From Fagopyrum homotropicum (taxonomy: Eukaryota > Streptophyta > Magnoliopsida > Caryophyllales > Polygonaceae): a DNA stretch of 64,000 nucleotides. The translations under genes were made by a program, and so were the position numbers. The stretch covers positions 47,104,993 through 47,168,992 of the forward strand of contig BSWB01000005.1 of assembly GCA_033239125.1 (NCBI GenBank). Direction: 5' to 3'. Shown here one piece after another: positions 56,047 to 64,000 of this stretch. Within the stretch, counting starts at the first letter, position 1, and each line of letters starts with the position of its first letter. The notes below the pieces were generated by a model. That model saw nothing but the letters and a program-made list of their open reading frames with translations. It searched no databases and had not been told where the DNA came from.

Positions 56047-57465
56047 GAGACTTGCCCTACTTTGATCAGGATCCGAGACAGGATGTCTCGAGATGAGGCC
56101 CCATAGTTTACTATTGGTGCAGATGGAGTGATGAGACGTCAGGACCGCGTTTGTGTGCCGTCAGACAGTGAGTTGAGACAGAGGATACTAGGTGAGGCTC
56201 ATGCTACCCCATACTCAGTACATCCTGGAGCGAGTAAGATGTATAAGGATGTTAGACGGTCCTTCTGGTGGGGTGGTCTGAAGCCCGATGTGACTCGGTA
56301 TGTAGCTCAGTGCGCGACTTGCCAGCAGGTCAAGATTGAGCACCGTAGGTCTGGAGGAGAGCTCCACCCACTTCCAGTACCACAATGGAAGTGGGAGGAT
56401 ATATCTATGGATTGTGTCACTGGTTTGAGACTCAGCAGAGGTTTTGATGCTATTTGGGTAGTGGTAGATCGTCTGACGAAGACCGCATGTTTCATTCCGA
56501 TTAAGGAAACGTGGCCGGTGAGTCGTCTGGCTGAGGAGTTCACCAGACACATTGTGAGACTCCATGGAGTACCGAGGACTATCGTCTTTGATAGAGATGG
56601 ACGTTTTACCTCGAGATTTTGGCAGCAGGTACATACTGCTTTGGGGACGAGTCTCCACTTCACTACCGCCTATCATCCACAGACAGACGGACAGTCTGAG
56701 AGGACCATTCAGACCTTAGAGGACATGCTTCGGGCGTGTGTACTAGATTGGGGACAGGTATGGCCAGATCATCTTCCACTGGTAGAGTTTTCGTATAATA
56801 ATAGCTGGCACGCATCTATTGGGATGGCTCCTTATGAGGCTTTGTATGGGCGGAGATGTCGTACACCCTTATGTTGGGATGAGCCTAGTAGAGTTGATGG
56901 AGTAGCTCTAGATCAGGTACAGGATGACATCGCTCGGATTGCCCTAGTTTGAGAGGGGATGTTAGCAGCTCAGACTCGTCAGAAGTCCTACGCCGACAAA
57001 AGGCGTCGACCTTTGGAGTTTAGAGTGGGTGCTCAGGTGTGGCTGAGAGTGTCACCTACGAGAGGAGTCAGGCGTTTCGGCATTAAGGGGAAGCTGAGTC
57101 CCCGATATGTCGGACCTTTTGAGATCCTGGAGAGAGTTGGAGAGGTGGGCTACAGACTAGCACTACCGCCGAGACTAGAGAGTGTCCATCTTGTCTTTCA
57201 TGTATCTCAGTTGAGAGAGTACATTCCGGATCCGAGACACGTCATCAGCCATGAGGATTTGACAGTTGAGCCTGACCACACATTTGTAGAGTACCCAATA
57301 GCTGTCTTGGAGCGCAGTACCAGACGCCTGCGATCCAAGGAGATACCTATGATGAGGATCCAGTGGTCTAGGAGAGGAGCTGATGAGGCCACTTGGGAGA
57401 CTAAGGAGAGTATTAGACGTAACTATCCCGAGTTCTTTGCGGGGTTAGAGGTTACTTCTGTTTGA
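56047..57465 (+). pseudogene. E4 integrase with chromodomain
   Basis: The same frame. After a TAG at 56104-56106, the zinc finger spans about 56195-56335 (HATPYSVHPGASKMY, CATCQQVK). Catalytic Asp codons are at 56410-56412 (SMDCVTGL) and 56590-56592 (VFDRDGRF), and Glu at 56698-56700 (TDGQSERT), the D-D-35-E spacing. A TGA at 56950-56952 separates the C-terminal region 56959-57465: the GPFEILERVGEVGYRLAL domain and a chromodomain at about 57242-57435 (EDLTVEPDHTF, VLERSTRRLRSKEIP, EATWE). All catalytic residues survive. Only point stops disable it. Confidence 0.93.
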
Positions 57466-57643
57466 CGAGTTAGTACACGGATGTTGTGTTGTTTGACCTT
57501 TCAGGTTTTCATATTGATTTGAGTGATTTTGTTTTGCGATACTTGTTTGTTGATGCCTGAGTAGCTGCATGGTAGAAAACGGAAATGTCGAGAAAACTAA
57601 AATATACCGAATGAAATGTGCGAGTAAGGGGAAACAATCTAAG

Positions 57644-57677
57644 TTTCGGGACGAAACTTCTTTTAAGGGGGCACTGA
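57644..57677 (+). other. E4 polypurine tract with GGGACGAAACTTC box
   Basis: TTTCGGGACGAAACTTC, TTTTAAGGGGGCAC and TGA directly precede the 3' LTR. The same phrase order is in O (46040-46071), so this is the conserved plus-strand priming region of the group. Confidence 0.85.
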
Positions 57678-58722
57678 TGTAATAACCGAAAATTTCAAGT
57701 TCCGGTAAATTGAAATTAACCAAAGTCCGACGCGACAATCGTAAATAACTAAATAACTAAAATAAAACGAGTTTAGTTCTATCATTTTATGTGACCTAGA
57801 TTCACATAAAATGATAAAATAAATGACCGGAAATAATTTAAGTACTATAAAATAAGAATAATAATAAGATATAAAATACGGAATTTAATTTTGTAATTTT
57901 ATAATTTCCGCACGCAAACAACGAGTTGTGTATCCGTATTTTTAGTCACATAGCGGACCGGGTGTGGGCCGCTACAAAGCCCAATTAGCAACCCATTTAA
58001 TTAATTCCTAACCCTAATCCCTCTCTTAACCTAATTCACTAATCACCCTTCTCCTAACTCTCCTGTGCCGCTTCTGCTTCTTCCCCTCGCAAACCACTGC
58101 ACCTCACAAATCAATGGTGCTGCCGCCGGACTCCCTGCAACCACAGCTTCCGCCGCTCGCCGCCGCCAGTCCGCTGCAGTGTAGCGCCACGCCGGAGCCA
58201 CCACCGATACGCTGCTCCGCCTTCGTCATACACCGGAGCCACTGCGTAGTCCCGCCATCCGCCTCCAGTCAGGCCGGTAAGATCCCGACCTCCCTCTTCT
58301 TTCCGTCTCCCTTCCTTCCCGCCTTCTGGTTCGATTCTGAGGACAGTAACCCCTCCCTTCCTGCGCAGCCAACTTTCCGGATCTCACCCTACCGCCAACT
58401 GTTGCAATCACCAGGCGCTGCAGCACCAGTGAAGACCACCAGGGAAGACCACCAGTGAAGGGCCGCCGGACGCTAGTGCACCGCCTGGGACTCACCTCGC
58501 CGGACTGCAGCTCCGGTAAGCCGTCTCCTCCAATCCTTCTTTCCACTGCAGTAGGATATGGGTAGAGTGTGATACAGAAGGGGTCGTATTATGCAGTATG
58601 TATATATGTATAGATTAATACGTATAAGAGACGTAAATGTGCGTATATATACGAGTATGGTGTTAGTATATGGTAAGAAAACGAGAGTGGAGATGCAAGA
58701 TGTGTATGAATAAGTTAGTTCG

Positions 58723-58773
<51 letters not shown>

Positions 58774-58946
58774 ATACATAAGCACATATGTACATTCAAT
58801 TACGGAAGGTTAATACGAGCAGGTGTGAGCTTATATAGGAGAGTGTATGCCGAGTACATAAATATACGTATATATATTATATGAAATAAAGGTATACTTA
58901 TGAGTTGAGTGGTGAAATTTTAAAGTATATGAATTCATATATATAT
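57678..58946 (+). mobile_element. E4 3' LTR, first 1269 bp
   Basis: Matches 50013-51250 with roughly 2% substitutions by eye and different AT-repeat lengths. The 15-bp palindrome is at 57780-57794 and 57802-57816. It is interrupted at an AT repeat (ATATAT) by E5; the remainder lies right of the window. Confidence 0.93.
58722..58770. repeat. (AT)n microsatellite in the E4 3' LTR
   Basis: About 24 AT units, against about 8 in the 5' LTR at 51046-51062. Expanded after insertion. Confidence 0.93.
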
Positions 58947-61442
58947 TGTAATACCCGAAATTTTTTTTTTTTTTTTCGTTTAATACATGATCAAAACGGA
59001 TTCCGATCTGCAAACCTTTTTCGTTTAATTCAATAAAATAATATCAGATTCCATCATTTTTATATGACCCTAATTCACATTAACTAAAAAAAATTGTAAC
59101 CCGAATAGTTTTCGTATATTTAAAACTCGAAGAGCGGTATGGTACGTGTAATGATACATCCAGTCAGCCCATCTTTTAAATGAGGAGCAGGCCCAAATAA
59201 CTGACCCAGTAACCTTCGGCCGGCCCACTTCATTAACCTTCCCTAATCCTATCGTTTTAACCTAATTAATAACTTAAACCTAAGTGCTAACCGCTGCTAC
59301 GTGAGAAGTATACTCAGCTCCTCTACCGCAAACACGCATTCCATCACCTCCCTGGAGAGTCGACGCCACCGCTGCACATCAAACCCAACCACCATCACCG
59401 CCCCGCCGGAGACGCCACTAAGACCCCTAGTTTGTCCTCACCGAGATCCCAGGGGACCTCACATCCAGTTTCTGCAGCAACAAACATCCGGATCGTACCT
59501 CCCCTTCTGCTCGCGATACTAGACCTGTCTCAAACGCCGGAACGCTGCCCAGATCGGAGGGAGACGATCGCCCAGCATACTACAGACGCATCTCCGGTAA
59601 GTCCCGACCTGTTACCTCCACTCCCTATTTTCGTCCCTAACCTTCTGTACATCTAACCAATCGGCCCTGTGCGAAGATTCTTCTCGCGAACCAATCAACG
59701 CAGCATCGACCTGCTTTCTCCTCCCACCAGCCGGAGTGCCGCCCGCCTTCTACCGACTTCGCTTCGTCACAGCAGGAGGTAAGAGTTATGTGTCCTTTTC
59801 GTCAAGCCTTCCACGCAGCGGGTAGTATCGGCGTTATATTTATCGACCCTATTGTTGGCTGGTGCTACACATGACGGTGCGAGTTCCATTCGAAGGTGGT
59901 CCCGATCGAGTTAGGCAACAAGTCTCTGAAGGGGAGCGTCGGATTGTTGGCGACGGTGAGTTTCCTTGCCTCAGTATAAACGTTGTGCACATATGTATGT
60001 ATACAGATTTGTAGAATAGGAAGTTGGGAATTATAGGAAGTGTTTACATGGTTTCATACGTATAGTATAGAGATAGCCGAGTAGGAGTTGTAGGTTACCA
60101 AGGGGGTTAGTACGACCGGATTCGAGTGTACTAGGTAGGTGGGTTGTGGTTTGTTTTAATGAGTATACAATGCGATCGTGATGGTAACGAGTCCACTTGT
60201 TAGAATATCCTAAAAAACTCGTTATACTAACCTAAGCTCCACTCGTTTAGGTTCTTAGTCTCTTATCGAGAATATTTATGAGGAAGTTATCTAGACTCGG
60301 GAGTGTTATGGGAGTGTAATGACGTTGTTCTTGTTGACGAGTATATTTATGATTTTGACCTTAGACCTCGTAGCTTAAGTGTAAAGGTCGGACCTTAGCA
60401 ACACTTTTGAAAATTCTAGAACCTAGTTAACTTTATAATCTCTAGTAAACTATCCTTGAGAAACAGACTATGGAAATAGGTTCTAAAAGAAAATATTAGA
60501 ATTTAATGATAGATTTTTCGGGAATTTCCGGGACCAGGGGTAAAATAGTCTTTTACGTTAAGAGAGCCTTTTTCCGTATTTTCTCCTCATGAGATTGTAC
60601 CTCTTAGAAGTTTAAAACTCTTAAGAGTATGGGATGTGATTTTGATTCGCATGCCTTGTTTGACAGGCGACTGAGTTACCACATTTCTGACCGAGTCGAG
60701 AATGGATTCCGGTAAGTCTACGGACTTACTTAGCTGGCTTCTTGTATGCGTGTAATGTGTATGAGTGGTGTATGTTAGTTATAATAAATAACGAAACCGG
60801 ATTAGGCCGACTTTATTATTTACGTAATTGACCCAAGTGTATGATAACGGGTCGTGACATCATCTGCCTAGCTCTTGCGAGAGTCTAGGAGGTTCCCTGG
60901 ACCAGCCCAGTCCGGTAGACGGTCAAATGCATTAGTACCATTCCGCGTTGGTAAACGGGGATAGGGGCGAGGTTTGAGAATCCCTCGTGTCACAAAATAA
61001 GTATCATTAGTAATAAACTATCACCTAATTAAAGATAATAAATGGATTGAGTGTTGCATGTTGATTGTATATGTTGTGTGTTTGCGCTTTTACCTATATA
61101 CTTATGCATAGAATGTTAGCTAACGGTTTTATACCGCTTGTAGATGCCTTGCAGGTTAAGACAGTTGTAGAGAGATCCGGAGGAAATGGTCAGCCGGGTC
61201 CACGTACTCATTTAGTTGGGGACGGGGATGTCTTTTGTTCTTCATATGCATCATTTTAGTAGCGTTTCTTGTAAGGCTGATACATATTCTCCATGTATAT
61301 ATTGTTTACAGTTTTCAAATGTTTTAAATACTTTTGTGCCTTGTTGTAAGATCCAAGTAAAATTGTTGTCAAACCATGGCCGGGACCCATTGTGAGGTCC
61401 TAACCAGTAGCTCCCCGAGTTCTCAAAATTTGGGGTGTTACA
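58947..61442 (+). mobile_element. E5 5' LTR (2496 bp)
   Basis: It starts TGTAATACCCGAAATTTT and ends GGGGTGTTACA, with the primer site TGGTATCAGAGC at 61446. The CT-rich leader (59290-59960) has several donor-like sites, the last ACG|GTGAGT (intron start 59956). Candidate intron 1 ends GACAG at 60666, a micro-exon lies at 60667-60711, and intron 2 at 60712-61143. The terminal hairpin GGACC-CATTGTGA-GGTCC is at 61383-61400. The open frames 59301-59522 and 59432-59656 overlap in different frames and are not convincing genes. Confidence 0.92.
60712..61143 (+). other. E5 LTR candidate intron 2 (432 nt) with donor hairpin
   Basis: GTAAGTC-TACG-GACTTAC at 60712-60729. 3' end GTTAGCTAACGG then CTTGTAG at 61143. 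The exon side of the donor is CCG rather than CAG. Confidence 0.5.
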
Positions 61443-62217
61443 ATGTGGTATCAGAGCTCTGGGTTGGCAACAATGGCACTTGAAATCTTCTGAAGACCGA
61501 AAGTATAAAATAACTAGAACCCGAAAGGGGTCTAAACTTTTCAAAATGGATTTCTGTTTTACACACGCATAATCGGGTTGTTGGGTTAGTAGTACGTCGA
61601 CCACCATCGCTCTTCGTGGATCTCTACAACTTAGATTGATAGGAGTTATTATATAGATTGTTAATGATGTTTCTTATTATATGTTATATACATGTGTATG
61701 CTTAGTTTGTTAGTATCCTAAAGGATATTTTATATCCTTTAATCGTGATATCACGAAGCGATTATCGCCTCCTGATGAATCAGTAGCGGCCTTGAAGAGT
61801 CTCCAAAACGAGGCAATGGGATCGGACTTTGAATTGAGTATTATACTCGGGTAGGCTGCTTGGTGATCCTTACAAATCACCCAAAGAACAAGGGAGCAAG
61901 GAAGTAAAGTTGTGAAGATAATTTTTACCATAAGCACAATTAGATGATGAAGGAATTCCTGAGTCATATCCGTTAGAAGGTCGTACAAGGAAGTCGGCCA
62001 TACGAGGCCGAGAGATGGAATTAGAAGAACCATCCAGGAGACGAGAAGATCTCCGAGTGGAGATAACAACTTTAGAACAAGAACCAAGTAAAACGGAGTA
62101 CAACCAAGATGGAGAGCTAAAGGACATTAAAATTGTGGCGAATGCTCCATAGACAATTATGGGCATGAGAGATCTAAAGAGATTGAGTGTCGAACCGGAT
62201 ATGAGGATCTGAGGTGC

Positions 62218-63235
62218 ACATAATGGAGACCTACAATTGAGTGTAAAAGCGAAAAGGTAGACCCCACGAGTGTGGAAAGGTTTTGACCTCCTCGAAGATA
62301 TAAGAAGTTGAAAGAAATCGCGACGCCAATCTCCAAAGAATGGAGGCCTGTAGCAGGGTCAACGGAGTTTCATGAAGGCGATATTACTACTAACTTCAGG
62401 GAAGAAATCTGTATGAGAGAACGGCCTTGCTAGACTCGAGAGTCCAGGATAACCCGAATTATTACGGGACCTAAGCCCTCAACACAGATGGTTCATGCAA
62501 AAGGAACTGCAAGTGGATGATCATTACGGCCATAAGAATTTCAAAGACGCTTGCAAGCTATCGTGGAAACTTGAAACGACTATTTATGCCAGATGAATAA
62601 CACAATCGGACTAGAGAAATGAAGTTAGCCTATAAGAAGTGGAAGGGTGGAAGGTAGAACGAACTAAAGAAGTATAAAAGGATTGTTGTGAGCAACTGTT
62701 TACCTACTAGCTAAGGAAATTTTGACAGATCACAATTTACACGGAATGGAGACTTACAACTTAATGAAAGAGCGAAGGGTAGACTTCACAAGCCTAGAGA
62801 CATTTTGTCTTCTTTAAAGATAAGAATTCTAAGAGGAATCACAACGCCAGTATCAAAAGGATCGAAGCCCTGTAACATAGTCAACAGAGATTTGGAAGGA
62901 AATATTACAAACAACGCCAATTAAGAAACCTGTGCTTGTGAGAATCGTGTGGTGGACTCAAGAGTCAAGGGTAACCCCCATTTATAACAGAACATAGGTC
63001 ATCAACACAGACGGTTCCTATAAAGGGACTACAATTGGGAGGTAACTAAAAGCCATCGGAACTACAAGACGCTTACCATCTATCGTGGAGTGTTAGGAAC
63101 AACTTTTGACGTCAGGTGAATGGCACAGTGAGACTTGAGAAAGAGAGTTGTTCCAAAGGAAGCAGAAGAGTGAAAGATAAGACGAACTAAAAGAAGGATA
63201 AAAGGATTAATCTAGTAGAGGATGTGCACCAAAAT
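62218..63235 (+). repeat. Two ~0.5-kb tandem units in the E5 interior
   Basis: Unit 1 at about 62218-62738 and unit 2 at about 62739-63235 share a series of phrases in order: GGAATGGAGACTTACAA-like, GCGACGCCAATCTC / ACAACGCCAGTATC, GTGAGAATCGTG-like, ACTCAAGAGTC, AACACAGACGGTTC, GACGCTTGCAAGCTATCGTGG-like, and GACGAACTAAA. The interior of O holds two comparable units, now separated by E2. Confidence 0.75.
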
Positions 63236-63760
63236 TTTAATACCAGTAGAGGTATGAAACTGAGATAAGTCAATTATAAACTGGCCGATGTCAACGAAGG
63301 ACGTGCAAGTATTGTTTGGTATTGACGAGTTATGTGCCGTTAAGAAAAGATAATTGTGACGGTGGACCTATGGAGTAGCTTTACCGACGCCTTAGAGGAT
63401 TTCCTTAAGTAGGCAACGACAACCTTCTTGGATGAATTAAAGCTATAAAGAGAAACGTTTCAAGGGTTACTTCTTGGCTAGTTAAGATCAAACTCCGGTC
63501 AAGTCTGGGAGTTTGGATCCGTGGTAGAAGATATAAGAAAGTAAGCGGAAGAAGTTGTCTTTCAATCGTCGTTTTATTTTCTTAAGGCAAGTAAAGAAGG
63601 TACTTGGTACTTCATCCGTATAAGACTCATGGTGTAATTGGAAGAAAGAGTTTTGGGGTCAATCATTTTATACTTACAGAAAAGGTCCTTAGGATTAATG
63701 AGTGAGAACAGAATAAGTAGAGTAGTGCAGCAGAAGCATGGTGGGTCCTAACCCACAGAG

Positions 63761-63807
63761 CAAAAAAAAAAAAACAAAAAAAACAAAAAAAAAAAAAAAC
63801 AAAAAAC
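63761..63807. repeat. A-rich simple repeat in E5
   Basis: Runs of A broken by single C. At the matching place in O (about 44445-44475) there is only ordinary sequence, so the run expanded in E5. Confidence 0.9.
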
Positions 63808-64000
63808 GACGTGTCGAGTTTAAGATGATGATAGTTGATGAAATGCATTTCGCTTGGACGGAATGTGAGATAGGTTACGGGGAGTGACTGGAAATATTAT
63901 ACGGGAGCTGTATCACCATCAAGGTAGACGGAAAAGTATGTGCATGTAAGAGGTTATAGAAGGAGAGTAGTACCCTATTATGGATTCAAGTGAATAATGA

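Larger units (their letters stand above)
50013..58946 (+). mobile_element. E4: Tekay/Del-type chromovirus, 3' LTR cut by E5
   Basis: A full 5' LTR (50013-52455), primer site, gag, pol and polypurine tract, and the first 1269 bp of the 3' LTR before E5 interrupts it. Pol is in one frame from protease to chromodomain apart from point stops, far better preserved than in E1 or O. The proteins are close to those of E2 by eye, but the LTRs are only weakly related. Confidence 0.93.
58947..64000 (+). mobile_element. E5: non-coding relative of O, inserted in the E4 LTR (incomplete)
   Basis: The 5' LTR is 58947-61442, then interior to the window end. The leader and interior match O in patches (for example 61700-61810 against 12815-12900, and the 0.5-kb repeats). 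No gag or pol is recognisable in 2.56 kb of interior, where E4 already has protease. A poly-A-rich tract lies at 63761-63807. The target is probably TATAT in the AT repeat of E4; the right end is outside. Confidence 0.88.

Overview
This window looks like plant (angiosperm) heterochromatin made almost wholly of nested LTR retrotransposons. No host gene can be supported with confidence. The signs are long Ty3/gypsy LTRs of 1.8-3.1 kb with TG...CA ends, initiator-Met-tRNA and Asp-tRNA primer sites, chromodomain integrases of the Tekay/Del chromovirus type, and an Athila-type gag-pol. I cannot name the species.

Layout. E1 (1-7854, + strand) is the right part of a chromovirus whose coding region is ruined although its LTRs are almost identical. 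It sits in E0, a minus-strand LTR fragment (7855-8793). A tandem duplication follows: copy A (8794-15145), a 772-bp spacer (15146-15917) and copy B (15918-22294). Copy B is the left end of the outer element O (16617-49132, 5-bp target duplication AACAA). O has ~3.06-kb LTRs and a non-coding, fossil chromovirus interior. Two elements split O: E2 (20984-31876, minus strand), a decayed Tekay-type chromovirus, and E3 (32645-43847, + strand, target duplication AGTGA), an almost intact Athila-type element with one nonsense codon. To the right come ~0.9 kb of flanking DNA, then E4 (50013-58946, + strand), another Tekay-type chromovirus with point stops. The 3' LTR of E4 is cut by E5 (58947 to beyond 64000), a relative of O without visible coding capacity.

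Order of events, inferred from what interrupts what and from LTR differences counted by eye: O inserted, E2 inserted into O, the left end of O with the edge of E2 was duplicated in tandem, and E0 then E1 entered copy A. E3 entered O independently and looks young.

The most interesting signal is in the LTRs. All five Met-tRNA-primed families with a visible LTR 3' half (E1, O, E2, E4, E5) carry the same layout: a consensus splice donor inside a short hairpin, a ~430-490-nt candidate intron with a branch-point-like box and a TAG acceptor, and a terminal hairpin with the invariant loop CATTGTGA. In four of the five a 45-61-nt candidate micro-exon precedes the donor. This suggests a conserved, spliced, structured leader RNA. 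E1, O and E5 appear to be parasitic derivatives that keep these cis signals without usable proteins.
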